DNA of 64,000 nucleotides. It comes from JBMOOG01 sp049324535 (lineage in GTDB: Bacteria; Pseudomonadota; Alphaproteobacteria; Rhodobacterales; Rhodobacteraceae). Both the position numbers and the translations under genes were made by a program. Shown in pieces: positions 35,971 through 44,173 of the stretch (positions are counted from its first letter, which is position 1; each line of letters starts with the position of its first letter). The notes beneath the pieces were generated by a model. That model searched no databases and was not told the origin of the DNA. It saw nothing but the letters and a program-made list of their open reading frames with translations. The stretch spans positions 496,001-560,000 of the forward strand of contig JBMOOG010000001.1 in the NCBI GenBank assembly GCA_049324535.1, read 5' to 3'.

Positions 35971-36852
35971 ATGGCCGATCTCGACGACATCGAGGAAGGC
36001 AAGGATTTCGGGCTGGACCGGCCGGCCGACACCCAGGGCTTCTTCCTCAAGGGAGCTGCCAATCACGACTGGGGGATGAAGAACCGCCTGTCGCGCATCT
36101 TCAACCCGGTCTCGGGCCGCACGGTGATGCTGGCCTTCGACCACGGCTATTTCCAGGGTCCGGCCACCGGGCTGGAGCGCATGGACCTCAACATCCTGCC
36201 GCTGGTGCCCTACTGCGACGTGCTGATGTGCACCCGCGGCGCGCTCCGGTCCACCATACCGCCCAGCGTGACAAAGCCCGTGGCGCTGCGCTGCTCGGGC
36301 GGCAATTCGATCCTGACCGAACTGTCGAACGAGACGGTGGCGGTGGACATCGAGGATGCCATCCGCCTTGGCGCCTGCGCCATGGCAGCGCAGGTCTACA
36401 TCGGTGCGGAATACGAGCACAAATCCATCACCAACGTCATCAAGCTGATCGACACCGGCACCCGCTACGGGATCCCGACGCTGGCGGTGACCGGGGTGGG
36501 CAAGGACATGGCGCGCGACGCCCGCTACTTCGGGCTGGCGACCCGCATCGCGGCGGAACTCGGCGCGCAGTACGTCAAGACCTACTTCGTCGAGGAGGGC
36601 TTCGAGAAGGTGGCGGCCGGCTGCCCGGTGCCGCTGGTCATCGCCGGAGGCAAGAAGCTGCCCGAACGCGAGGCGCTTGAGATGGCGTGGAAGGCCATCG
36701 AGCAGGGCGCTGCCGGCGTGGACATGGGGCGCAACATCTTCCAGTCCGACGCGCCGGTGGCGATGATCCAAGCCGTCGGCAAGGTCGTCCACGACCTCGA
36801 GACGCCCGACAAGGCCTACCAGCTCTATCTCGACCTGAAGGCCAAGGGCTGA
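35971..36852 (+). CDS. lsrF: LsrF, 3-hydroxy-5-phosphonooxypentane-2,4-dione thiolase
   Basis: LsrF transfers the acetyl group of isomerised phospho-AI-2 to CoA, giving DHAP and acetyl-CoA. The 293-residue class I aldolase-like protein has the family blocks DWGMKNRLSRIFNPVSGRTVMLAFDHGYFQGP, CTRGALRSTIPP, VKTYFVEEGFEKV and GGKKLPEREAL, with VDMGRNIFQ near the end. It is the last lsr gene and intact; it is convergent with the fatty-acid-modification genes. Confidence 0.94.
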   Translation: MADLDDIEEGKDFGLDRPADTQGFFLKGAANHDWGMKNRLSRIFNPVSGRTVMLAFDHGYFQGPATGLERMDLNILPLVPYCDVLMCTRGALRSTIPPSVTKPVALRCSGGNSILTELSNETVAVDIEDAIRLGACAMAAQVYIGAEYEHKSITNVIKLIDTGTRYGIPTLAVTGVGKDMARDARYFGLATRIAAELGAQYVKTYFVEEGFEKVAAGCPVPLVIAGGKKLPEREALEMAWKAIEQGAAGVDMGRNIFQSDAPVAMIQAVGKVVHDLETPDKAYQLYLDLKAKG

Positions 36853-36867
36853 CGGCCCGCCGGGCGA

Positions 36868-38034
36868 TCAGCCGGCCGTCCCGGCGTGGGCCAGTTCCAC
36901 CTGGACCACGTCGGTGCGGCCCGTGGCGAAGGCGGCGGCGCAGCCCTCCAGATAGAACTGCCAGCTGCGCAGGAACCGCGCGTCATAGCCGAAGCGCAGG
37001 ATCCGCGGGCGTTCCGCCAGCATCCGTTCCGCCCATATCCGGCAGGTCTGGGCGTAGTCGAGGCCGAAGGCGAAGGTCTCGCGCAGGACCAGCCCGGCGC
37101 GTGCGGCCTCGCGCTGGATCACGGCGTTGCAGGGCAGCATCCCGCCCGGGAAGGTGTGCTGGCGGATGAAGTCCGACCGTTGGCGGTAGAGCGAGAATTC
37201 GGCGTCCGGCACGGTGATCGCCTGGATGATCGCGCGTCCCCCCTCGGCCAGCCGGGCCTTGAGCGTGGCGAAGTATCCGGGCCAGTAGCGCTCGCCCACG
37301 GCCTCGATCATCTCGACCGAGACGATGTTGTCATACTGGCCCCGGACGAGGCGGTAGTCCTGCAACCGGATCTCGGCCCGGCCGTCCAGCCGCGCATCGG
37401 CATACCCCTTCTGCGCGGGCGACAGGGTCAGGCCGGTGACGCGCTGGCCCCGGTCCGCCGCGGCCTCGGCAAAGCCGCCCCAGCCGCAGCCGATCTCGAG
37501 GATCCGCTCGCCCGGTGCGAGCTTCGACAGGATGCGGGCGTTCTTGCGGGCCTGCGCCTGTTCCAGATCATCGCCGGGCGCAAAGAGCGCCGACGAATAG
37601 GTCATGCCCGGATCGAGCCAGAGCTGGTAGAACTCGTTGCCCACGTCGTAATGCGCCCGGATGTTGCGCGACGAGCCGCGCAGGCTGTTCAGCCGGAAGA
37701 GCCGGTCGATCAGCACCATGCGCAGCCGCGCGAGGCCGTGCGGCTCGGACCAGCCCTCGAGCTGGTCGATGTTGCGCAAGGCAAGGGTCAGCAGACCCTC
37801 GAGCGAGGAGGTCTCCCACAAGCCGTCGATCCAGGTCTCGCCAAGTCCGACATCGCCGCGGCTGGCGATCGCGGGCAGCACGGACCAGTCGCGGATGTCC
37901 AGCGTGACCTCGTCGCCCTCGTCGCCGAACCGGTGCACCGACCCGTCGGGCAGCGTCAGCGTCAAACGTCCGTGCCGTATCCCCTCGAGCGAGGCGAGGA
38001 AGCGGCGGAGCAGGTAGCGGGTCAGAAGCATCAT
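36868..38034 (-). CDS. Cyclopropane-fatty-acyl-phospholipid synthase-type methyltransferase
   Basis: Enzymes of this family transfer a methyl group from SAM to double bonds of membrane phospholipid acyl chains. The 388-residue protein has an N-terminal lipid-binding region, the AHYDVGNEFYQLWLDPGMTYSSA block, the SAM motif ILEIGCGWGGFAEAA, VSVEMIEAVGERYW and FIRQHTFPGGMLP. Start MMLLTRY shares one base with the preceding stop. It is the third gene of the sigma-E-type operon. In R. sphaeroides a related sigma-E-controlled enzyme (UfaM, from memory) makes methylated trans fatty acids; whether this one does that or makes cyclopropanes cannot be told here. Confidence 0.9.
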   Translation of the reverse strand: MMLLTRYLLRRFLASLEGIRHGRLTLTLPDGSVHRFGDEGDEVTLDIRDWSVLPAIASRGDVGLGETWIDGLWETSSLEGLLTLALRNIDQLEGWSEPHGLARLRMVLIDRLFRLNSLRGSSRNIRAHYDVGNEFYQLWLDPGMTYSSALFAPGDDLEQAQARKNARILSKLAPGERILEIGCGWGGFAEAAADRGQRVTGLTLSPAQKGYADARLDGRAEIRLQDYRLVRGQYDNIVSVEMIEAVGERYWPGYFATLKARLAEGGRAIIQAITVPDAEFSLYRQRSDFIRQHTFPGGMLPCNAVIQREAARAGLVLRETFAFGLDYAQTCRIWAERMLAERPRILRFGYDARFLRSWQFYLEGCAAAFATGRTDVVQVELAHAGTAG

Positions 38035-38810
38035 CAGCTGATTTCCTGTTCGGGAGGAGCGGGAAGGCGGCGATAGCGCGCGCCCTTGAGCGCGAGGCGC
38101 GCCGCGTGCCAATGGATCAGCGCAAGCACCCGAAGCCCGCCGCCGGGCCGGCGCAGGCCCGCGACGAGCGCGCCGCGGTTGGTCAGGGGCACGAGCGGCC
38201 CCGTCATCGCGGCGCTGAGCCCGTTCTCGCCGTCGACATGGGCGATGCGGATCGCCATCCGGTCCGGTCCGGCGGCGAAATGGAAACGGTACTCGCCCTC
38301 GACGTCCTGGAAGGGCGACACATGAAAGATCTTGCGTACGCGGAGGGTGTCGGCGGGGGCGATCGGCGCGAAGTCCTCGTGCCGGCACAGATAGGAATGA
38401 CGCTGGCCGAAGGTGTTGTTCACCTCGGCGATCACGGCCAGCAGATCATCGCCGCGCAGGGCCATCCAGAAGCTGACCGGAGTGAACCAGTGGCCCAGAA
38501 CGCGCGGCTGGGTCAGCAGCGCCAGCGTGATGTCCGGGCCCATGGCAAGGCCCGCCCCGGCCAGCTGCGCCCGGGCCCAGGCGGCACCGGACCCGGCGCC
38601 GCGCGCGCCGCCGTGGTCGCGGTCGCGCACGGCCAGAAGGTTGAAGCGCCGCCGCGAGAAGAGCGCCGGCCCCTTTGCGGTGTCGGGAGACAGCAGCAGA
38701 TAGTCCGTCACGTAGCGGAACTCGTGCCGGATCGGGCCGCGGCGCGCATGGGTGACGGTGGCCGGCAGGTGCAGCACCTCCCCGTTGCGCAGGCGTTGGC
38801 CGAGCGTCAT
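38034..38810 (-). CDS. DUF1365 family protein
   Basis: The 258-residue protein of unknown function belongs to a family almost always found between an FAD oxidoreductase and a cyclopropane-synthase-like gene, as here. Recognisable parts are ATVTHARRGPIRHEFRYVTDYLLL, ITLALLTQPRVLGHWFTPVSFWM, VNNTFGQRHSYL and KIFHVSPFQDVEGEYRFHF. No catalytic motif is known to me. It is tightly packed: 2 bp after the oxidoreductase and 1-base overlap with the methyltransferase. Confidence 0.9.
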   Translation of the reverse strand: MTLGQRLRNGEVLHLPATVTHARRGPIRHEFRYVTDYLLLSPDTAKGPALFSRRRFNLLAVRDRDHGGARGAGSGAAWARAQLAGAGLAMGPDITLALLTQPRVLGHWFTPVSFWMALRGDDLLAVIAEVNNTFGQRHSYLCRHEDFAPIAPADTLRVRKIFHVSPFQDVEGEYRFHFAAGPDRMAIRIAHVDGENGLSAAMTGPLVPLTNRGALVAGLRRPGGGLRVLALIHWHAARLALKGARYRRLPAPPEQEIS

Positions 38811-38812
38811 GG

Positions 38813-40099
38813 TCAGACCTTTTCGGGCAGCAGCTGCCGGGTGATCCGCAGGGCGGTGGCGAAGCCGTCCTCGTGGAAGCCGTTGCGCAGCCAGGCGCCG
38901 GCGAACCAGCTGCGCCGCTGGCCCTGCATGGCGGCGATGCGGCGTTGCGCGTCCAGGGCGGCGTGATCGAACACCGGATGGCGGAAGGTGGTCTCGTCGT
39001 AGATCGCCTCGTCGCGGATCGCGATCTCGGGGTTGAGCGACACGAAGAGAGGGTCATCCTCGGGGATGTTCTGAAGCCGGTTCATCCAGTAGCTGACGCC
39101 GACCGACGCCCCCTGCCCACCGGCCGTATCGGTGCGGTAGACCCAGGAGCTCCAGCACCGGCGGCGGCGCGGCATGACGGCGGGGTCACGGTGCAGCACG
39201 GTGCGGTTGGGCTGGAAGCGCACCGCACCCAGCGCCGCGCGCTCGTCTTCGGTTGCGTCGCCGAGCATGGCCAGCGTCTGATCGGCGTGGCAGGCAAAGA
39301 TCACCTGATCGTAGGTTTCAGGCAGGAAGGTCGCGCCGCGCACCGTGACTTTGGACGCGTCGCGCGTCACCGAGGCGACCGGCGTTCCGGGCCGCAGATC
39401 CGCCCCCGCCTGCCGCAGCGCGGCCTCGAGCCGGCTGACATAGCTGCGGCTTCCGCCGGTCACGGTCCACCACTGGTGCTGTCCGTCCGGTGACAGGAGC
39501 GCATGGTTGCGCATGAACCGGATCAGCGCCTCGGCCGGGAATGCGCCGATGCCGCTGGTCGGCGTGGACCAGATCGCCCCGCAGATCGGAAACAGGTAGT
39601 GGTCGCGGAAGCGCCGGCCGAGTCCGAGCTCGGTGACGAGATCGGCGATGGTCAGGTCGGGGCGACCGGCCGCGGCCGCCTCGGTCCCGGCGTTGAACCG
39701 CAGGATGTCGCGGATCATGCCATAGAAGCCCGGCGACAGGAGGTTGCTCCGCTGCCCGAAGAGCGAAACCACCGTGCGCAGGGCGTATTCGAGCCGGCCC
39801 CCGAAAAGGGACACGCCGAAGCTCATGTCGCTTTTCTCGACCGGCACGTCGAGGTCGCGGAACATTCCGGTCAGGTGCGGGTAGTTCGCGTAGTTGAACA
39901 CGATGAAGCCGGTATCGACCGGCTGGTCGCCCCTGCGTCCTGCAAGGACGGTCCGCGCGTGGCCGCCCAGACGCGGCTCGGCCTCGTAGAGCGTCACATG
40001 GTGGTGGTGGCGAAGCGACCATGCGGCGGACAGACCCGTGATCCCGCCACCGATGATCGCGATGCGCTGGGGCGCGCCGTGGGTCAGGTCGAAGGCCAT
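38813..40099 (-). CDS. FAD-dependent amine-oxidase-type oxidoreductase of the sigma-E island
   Basis: The 428-residue protein has the FAD-binding GGGITGLSAAWSL near the N-terminus, YEAEPRLGGHARTV, and a C-terminal flavin segment with WFAGAWLRNGFHEDGFATAL. It belongs to the group of oxidoreductases linked to DUF1365 and cyclopropane synthases. The R. sphaeroides relative RSP_1091 was reported as the UfaD desaturase of furan-fatty-acid synthesis (recalled, to be confirmed). The ATG at 40099 has GGAG at the right distance and lies about 27 bp after the predicted transcription start; an earlier ATG adds only eight residues. Confidence 0.88.
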   Translation of the reverse strand: MAFDLTHGAPQRIAIIGGGITGLSAAWSLRHHHHVTLYEAEPRLGGHARTVLAGRRGDQPVDTGFIVFNYANYPHLTGMFRDLDVPVEKSDMSFGVSLFGGRLEYALRTVVSLFGQRSNLLSPGFYGMIRDILRFNAGTEAAAAGRPDLTIADLVTELGLGRRFRDHYLFPICGAIWSTPTSGIGAFPAEALIRFMRNHALLSPDGQHQWWTVTGGSRSYVSRLEAALRQAGADLRPGTPVASVTRDASKVTVRGATFLPETYDQVIFACHADQTLAMLGDATEDERAALGAVRFQPNRTVLHRDPAVMPRRRRCWSSWVYRTDTAGGQGASVGVSYWMNRLQNIPEDDPLFVSLNPEIAIRDEAIYDETTFRHPVFDHAALDAQRRIAAMQGQRRSWFAGAWLRNGFHEDGFATALRITRQLLPEKV

Positions 40100-40132
40100 G
40101 GAATGCTCCGGGTCGTGTCGCAAGATCGGATT

Positions 40133-40161
40133 GGTTACGGGCGCCTGTCATCAGTGGATCA
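40133..40161 (-). promoter_or_regulatory. Sigma-E (RpoE/ChrR) type promoter, leftward
   Basis: On the minus strand TGATCC (40161-40156), an 18-bp spacer and TAACC (40137-40133) lie just before the FAD oxidoreductase gene. The same -35 and spacing occur in the rightward promoter before rpoE. TGATCC with a TAA-type -10 is the Rhodobacter sigma-E consensus as I recall it. Confidence 0.82.
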
Positions 40162-40201
40162 CAGCAACGCGCGCGTGTTTCGGAAAAATGCGCGGCCGCG
40201 G

Positions 40202-40230
40202 TGATCCGACCGCCGTCGGCGCCCGTAACT
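40202..40230 (+). promoter_or_regulatory. Sigma-E autoregulatory promoter of rpoE-chrR
   Basis: TGATCC (40202-40207), 18 bp, TAACT (40226-40230). The 8 bases before and including the -10 (GCCCGTAA) equal those of the divergent leftward promoter. Its position 115 bp before the rpoE start fits autoregulation of the sigma factor gene. Confidence 0.85.
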
Positions 40231-40344
40231 CAGCCCATGACGCTCGAAGATGCCAGCGCGGGCCGTATCGACGGCGGGACAGACCGGGACTTGCGTGCGG
40301 ACGCGGGTCTTGTTCAGATCGGCCCGACCTCGGAGACGATCCGC

Positions 40345-40914
40345 ATGAGCAGCCCATCGCGACCGGACACCACCGCTTCGGCGATGACCGAAGCCCTGAT
40401 CGCCGTTCGCGACCGTCGCGACCGCGCGGCCTTCGGGCGGCTCTTCGATTACTTCGGGCCGCGGCTGAAGGGCATGCTGATGCGGGGCGGGCTGCGCGAC
40501 GGTTCCGCGGAGGATGTGGTGCAGGACGTGATGCTGGCCGTCTGGCACAAGGCGTCGCAGTTCGACCCGCACCGCGCCGAGGCCTCCGCCTGGATCTACC
40601 GCATCGCGCGCAACCGGCAGATCGACCTTGCCCGCCGCCGCCCGCCGCCGGCCCCCGACGTGATCGAGGAGCAGGAGGGAGCCGAGCCGGACGCGGCCCA
40701 GCTTCTGGCGCTTGCGCAGGAAGCGCAGCGTCTGCGCGAAGCGATCGGCAGGCTGTCGCCCGAGCAGGGGCGCGTCCTGCAACAGGCCTATGTCGAAGAC
40801 CTTCCCCAGAGCCGGATCAGCGAACTGACCGGCATTCCGCTCGGAACCGTGAAGTCGCGGATCCGGCTGGGTCTTGAACGCCTTCGGCACGAACTTAGGG
40901 ATCTGAAGCCGTGA
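40345..40914 (+). CDS. rpoE: ECF sigma factor RpoE (singlet-oxygen/photo-oxidative stress type)
   Basis: This group of ECF sigma factors is released from ChrR by singlet oxygen and switches on protective genes. The 189-residue protein has region 2 (AAFGRLFDYFGPRLKGMLMRGG, AEDVVQDVMLAVWHKA, WIYRIARNRQIDLAR) and region 4 (RLSPEQGRVLQQAYVEDLPQSRISELTGIPLGTVKSRIRLGLERLRHEL). The ATG at 40345 has CGGAG 9 bp upstream. Longer in-frame starts exist; one at 40237 would coincide with the predicted transcript start. It overlaps chrR as GTGA. Confidence 0.92.
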   Translation: MSSPSRPDTTASAMTEALIAVRDRRDRAAFGRLFDYFGPRLKGMLMRGGLRDGSAEDVVQDVMLAVWHKASQFDPHRAEASAWIYRIARNRQIDLARRRPPPAPDVIEEQEGAEPDAAQLLALAQEAQRLREAIGRLSPEQGRVLQQAYVEDLPQSRISELTGIPLGTVKSRIRLGLERLRHELRDLKP

Positions 40915-41540
40915 CGATCAGTCATCACATTTCCGACGACATCCTGCACGCCTGGGCGCAGGGAACGCTGCCCCATCCCTTCGCCGTCGTCGTCGCGGCG
41001 CATGTGTCGCTGTGCGACGAGTGCCGGGCGCAGGCCGAGGCCGAGGACATGGTCGGCGGCGCCCTTCTGGACCGGATGGCGGGCGTCGCGCTGGCCGACA
41101 CGGCGCGGGACCGGCTGATGGCGTCGCTCGACCGGGCGCCGCCCGCGTCGGGTCCGCGCGCCTCGGGGATCTTCCCCGCGCCGGTCATGGAGGCGCTGGG
41201 CGGGCAGCCGCCGAAATGGCGGATGCTGGGTGGCGGCATCCGCCAACAGATCCTTTCGGCCGATGCCGAGGGGTCGCTGCGTCTGCTCTACATTCCCCCG
41301 GGGCGCGCCGTGCCGGAGCACGGGCACCGGGGCATGGAGCTGACGCTGGTGCTGCAGGGCAGCTTCTCCGACAGCGAGGGACGGTTCGGCCGGGGCGATG
41401 TCGAAAGCGCGCATGACGCGATCGACCACCAGCCCGTGGCCGATCCCGGCGAACCCTGCATCTGCCTGGCTGCAACCGATGCGCCGCTGCGGTTCCACGC
41501 CATGATCCCGCGTCTTCTTCAGCCGATGTTCCGGATCTGA
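40911..41540 (+). CDS. chrR: ChrR, zinc-binding cupin anti-sigma factor
   Basis: ChrR holds RpoE inactive and lets go in response to singlet oxygen. The 209-residue protein shows the N-terminal zinc set H6, H31-x3-C35-x2-C38, the same positions as in R. sphaeroides ChrR. The C-terminal cupin has H137-x-H139-x3-E143 and H173, the same spacing as the cupin ligands known there. Cys183 and Cys185 form a C-x-C late in the cupin. The GTG start overlaps the rpoE stop, ensuring balanced synthesis. All ligands appear intact, so the switch should work. Confidence 0.95.
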   Translation: MTISHHISDDILHAWAQGTLPHPFAVVVAAHVSLCDECRAQAEAEDMVGGALLDRMAGVALADTARDRLMASLDRAPPASGPRASGIFPAPVMEALGGQPPKWRMLGGGIRQQILSADAEGSLRLLYIPPGRAVPEHGHRGMELTLVLQGSFSDSEGRFGRGDVESAHDAIDHQPVADPGEPCICLAATDAPLRFHAMIPRLLQPMFRI

Positions 41541-41544
41541 GCCG

Positions 41545-42279
41545 ATGGGCTTTGCCGGCCGTCGCGTCTGGATCATCGGCGCGAGCGCCGGCATCGGGGC
41601 CGCCCTTGCGCGCGCCTTTGCGGCGGAAGGGGCGCGGCTGGTGCTGTCCGCCCGCGACGCCGGCGGCCTTGCGGCGCTGGCGGCCGAGTGTGGCGGCTCC
41701 GAGGTTCGGGCTCTGGATCTCGCCCGGCCCGAGACGCTCGCGGCCGCGGTCGAGACCTTGCGGCCGACCGGGCCGTTCGATGCGGTGATCTGCACCGCGG
41801 CCCTCTACGACCCGGCACGCGTGTCCGACCTCGACGCCGACCGCGCCGCCGAGATGGTCCGCGTGAACCTTCTTGGAACCCTTGACGTGGCGAGGCTCAC
41901 ACCCCCCCTCCTGCGCGACCGGGGCCAGCTTGTGCTTTTCGGATCGGTGGCCGGCTGGATCGGGCTTCCGGGCGGGCAGCCCTATTCGGCCACCAAGGCG
42001 GCGGTGAACAACCTGGCGGAAAGCCTTGCGGCCGAGCTGGCTCCGCGGATTGACGTGCGGCTGGTCTGCCCGGGTTTCGTGCGCTCGCGCCTGACCGACA
42101 AGAACAGCTTCCGGATGCCCGCGATCATCAGCGCCGAGGAGGCCGCCGCCCATGTGCTGCGCGGGCTGGAGGGGCGCCGGTTCGAGATCCATTTCCCGAA
42201 GCGCTTCACGCTGGCCATCAAGCTTTTTCGCCTGCTGCCCTATGGCCTCTCGCTGCGACTCACGCGCCGAATCGGCTGA
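41545..42279 (+). CDS. Short-chain dehydrogenase/reductase of the sigma-E island
   Basis: The 244-residue protein has the NAD(P) motif GASAGIG (12-18), the catalytic YSATK preceded by a Ser in LFGSVAGWIG, and CPGFVRSRLTD. The SDR fold starts at residue 5, so the start is secure. It lies 4 bp after chrR and is most likely on the rpoE transcript; an SDR is also part of the R. sphaeroides sigma-E regulon. Substrate unknown; lipid-derived carbonyls are a possibility only by context. Confidence 0.88.
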   Translation: MGFAGRRVWIIGASAGIGAALARAFAAEGARLVLSARDAGGLAALAAECGGSEVRALDLARPETLAAAVETLRPTGPFDAVICTAALYDPARVSDLDADRAAEMVRVNLLGTLDVARLTPPLLRDRGQLVLFGSVAGWIGLPGGQPYSATKAAVNNLAESLAAELAPRIDVRLVCPGFVRSRLTDKNSFRMPAIISAEEAAAHVLRGLEGRRFEIHFPKRFTLAIKLFRLLPYGLSLRLTRRIG

Positions 42280-42282
42280 GCG

Positions 42283-42687
42283 TCAGGCGAGGCGGCCGGA
42301 GAGCGCCGCGACCCCGGCCCAGGCGGAGAACCCGGTCAGCACCGTGCCCCAGGCCAGGTCGATCGCGACCTGTTGCAGCGACCAGTCGCGCAGGGTCGCG
42401 TAATTCGTCATCTCGTAGGTGCCGTAACACAGGAAGCCCAGCACCATGCCCGCGACCAGCGCCTGAAGCGGTGCGCTTTCCTTGAGCGCCGGCAGGGACA
42501 CGAACCACAGGACGCCCGCGACGTAGAAAAGGTAGAAGATCGCGGCCGGTCCGAGCCGCAGCGGCGAGGCCAGCAGGTCGCCGACGTGTTTCTCGAACAC
42601 CGGGCGGATCATCAGGTTGATCCCGATCATGTCGAGGCCGAGGAAGACCACGACCGTCACGGCATAGAGCAGCAGGGTCTGGGTCAT
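42283..42687 (-). CDS. DUF2177 family inner-membrane protein
   Basis: The 134-residue protein has four predicted membrane spans and the DUF2177 features DMIGINLMIRPVFEKHVGDLL, VAGMVLGFLCYGTYEMTNYATLRDW and ALDLAWG-like IDLAWGTVLTG. Family members are often near sigma-E/ChrR loci. It is convergent with the SDR gene (3 bp) and lies before tRNA-Gln. The start MTQTLLLY is preceded by GGAATCCGCC, a weak ribosome site. Confidence 0.85.
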   Translation of the reverse strand: MTQTLLLYAVTVVVFLGLDMIGINLMIRPVFEKHVGDLLASPLRLGPAAIFYLFYVAGVLWFVSLPALKESAPLQALVAGMVLGFLCYGTYEMTNYATLRDWSLQQVAIDLAWGTVLTGFSAWAGVAALSGRLA

Positions 42688-42814
42688 GGCGGATTCCCTC
42701 ATGCAGACGGAGGGTCTACGCACCAGCCGCACCGGCGGATCATACGCGGCGATTCTGGGCGGGGACCGGCCCGGTCCGCGGCCTCTGGCGGGTGTCACCG
42801 ATCCTGCGGGTGGA

Positions 42815-42889
<75 letters not shown>

Positions 42890-42899
42890 ACTGGCGCGC

Positions 42900-42928
42900 T
42901 TCTTAGCCAAGGCGGTGGACTGCCGCAA
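42900..42928 (-). promoter_or_regulatory. Promoter of tRNA-Gln
   Basis: On the minus strand TTGCGG (42928-42923), 17 bp and TAAGAA (42905-42900) end 10 bp before the tRNA's first base. Confidence 0.65.
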
Positions 42929-43020
42929 GACGAAAATCTGCGCGGCCGTCCTCGTCCCGGGCTTCGCCCGATGGGATGCCGGGCGGGCGCGCGGGCTGAC
43001 GAACGGCCTCTTCCCGATGC

Positions 43021-43036
43021 TGATTGACGTACCTCA
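43021..43036. promoter_or_regulatory. Operator candidate upstream of the LacI-family gene
   Basis: TGATTGACGTACCTCA shares ACGTACCTCA with the reverse complement of the near-perfect palindrome before the binding-protein gene at 46527. It lies 36 bp before the regulator's GTG start. The left half-site is poorer than the right, as expected for weak autoregulation. Confidence 0.55.
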
Positions 43037-43072
43037 GACAGATGGCCATCGTGAGCCGCAGGAGGGATTCCC

Positions 43073-44125
43073 GTGTCGCGACCGACCGTCAACGACATCG
43101 CCCGGGCGGCAGGCGTCAGCCTTGCCACGGTGGACCGTGTCCTGAATGCCCGGCCCGGCGTGCGCGAAAAGACCATCCTGCGGGTCAACGAGGCCATCGA
43201 CCGGCTGGGCTATGTGCGCGACGTGGCGGCCGCGAACCTTGCCCGGCGGCGCAACTACTGCGCGGCCTATGTGCTGCCCGACAGCCCGACGGCCTTCATG
43301 ACCACGCTTGCCGAAGCGATTGCCTCGACTTCGGCCCATGCGCTGTTCGACCGCACGACGGTGCGGGTCGTGCGCGTGCCGGCCTTTGATTCCACGGCCT
43401 ATGTCCGGGCTCTCGACAGCCTGGCCGGGTCCGGCTGCGACGGGATCGCGCTGATGGCGCCGGAAACGCCGCAGGTGCGCGATGCGATCCGGCGTGCGAC
43501 CGAGGCCGGCGTGGCGGTCGTGGCGCTGGTGTCCGACCAGCCGCACTCGGCGCGCCACCATTTCGTCGGCATCGACAACGTGCGGGCGGGACGCACGGCG
43601 GCCATGCTTCTGGGCCGCTTCGCCGCGCGGCCCGAGGGGCGGGTGCTGGTGCTGGCGGGGTCTATGATGCTGCGCGACCACATGGAGCGGCGGCTCGGGT
43701 TCGATGCGATCATGCGCGAGCAGTTTCCCGGCATGACCGTGCTTCCGACGGTCGAGGCGCGCGACGATTCCCAGGCGGTGCGCCGGCTTCTGCCGCTGGC
43801 GCTGGCCGAGCACGGCCCGATCGACGCGATCTATTCGATCGGTGCGGGCAACCGCGGACTGGTCGAGGCGCTGGACGATCTGGGCCTTGGCGCGGCGCTG
43901 ACGGTCGTGGCGCATGATCTCACGCCCACGATGCGGCGCGGGCTGGAGAGCGGCGTGATCGACGCGGTCATCACGCAGGACGTCGGACACATGGTGCGCA
44001 GCGCGCTGCGGGTGCTGCGGGCACGCAGCGAGCGGCTGCCCATCGACCCCGGCCAGGAACAGATCCGCATCGAGATCCTGATCCGCGAGAACCTGCCGCA
44101 GGACCGGGCCGCAGCCACGACATGA
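43073..44125 (+). CDS. LacI-family transcriptional regulator of the sugar locus
   Basis: The 350-residue protein starts with a LacI helix-turn-helix (PTVNDIARAAGVSLATVDRVLNARPGVREKTI, 4-35) and continues with a periplasmic-binding-fold sensor domain (YVLPDSPTAF, ALMAPETPQVRDAIRRA, FVGIDNVRAGRTAAMLLGRF, YSIGAGNRGLVEAL). It starts at a GTG 6 bp after GGAGGG. It is first in line before the isomerase and dehydrogenase genes and is the obvious regulator of the transporter, supported by the shared palindrome. The inducer is unknown. Confidence 0.92.
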   Translation: MSRPTVNDIARAAGVSLATVDRVLNARPGVREKTILRVNEAIDRLGYVRDVAAANLARRRNYCAAYVLPDSPTAFMTTLAEAIASTSAHALFDRTTVRVVRVPAFDSTAYVRALDSLAGSGCDGIALMAPETPQVRDAIRRATEAGVAVVALVSDQPHSARHHFVGIDNVRAGRTAAMLLGRFAARPEGRVLVLAGSMMLRDHMERRLGFDAIMREQFPGMTVLPTVEARDDSQAVRRLLPLALAEHGPIDAIYSIGAGNRGLVEALDDLGLGAALTVVAHDLTPTMRRGLESGVIDAVITQDVGHMVRSALRVLRARSERLPIDPGQEQIRIEILIRENLPQDRAAATT

Positions 44126-44173
44126 CGGGCGCGGGGGCCGTTTCCCGGCGCAACACCATGGGGGGGGAGAGGA

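Noticed and set aside
40237..40344. Leaderless start of rpoE at 40237
   Set aside because: It coincides with the predicted transcript start, but the added 36 residues show no sigma-factor similarity and the ATG at 40345 has a good ribosome site.
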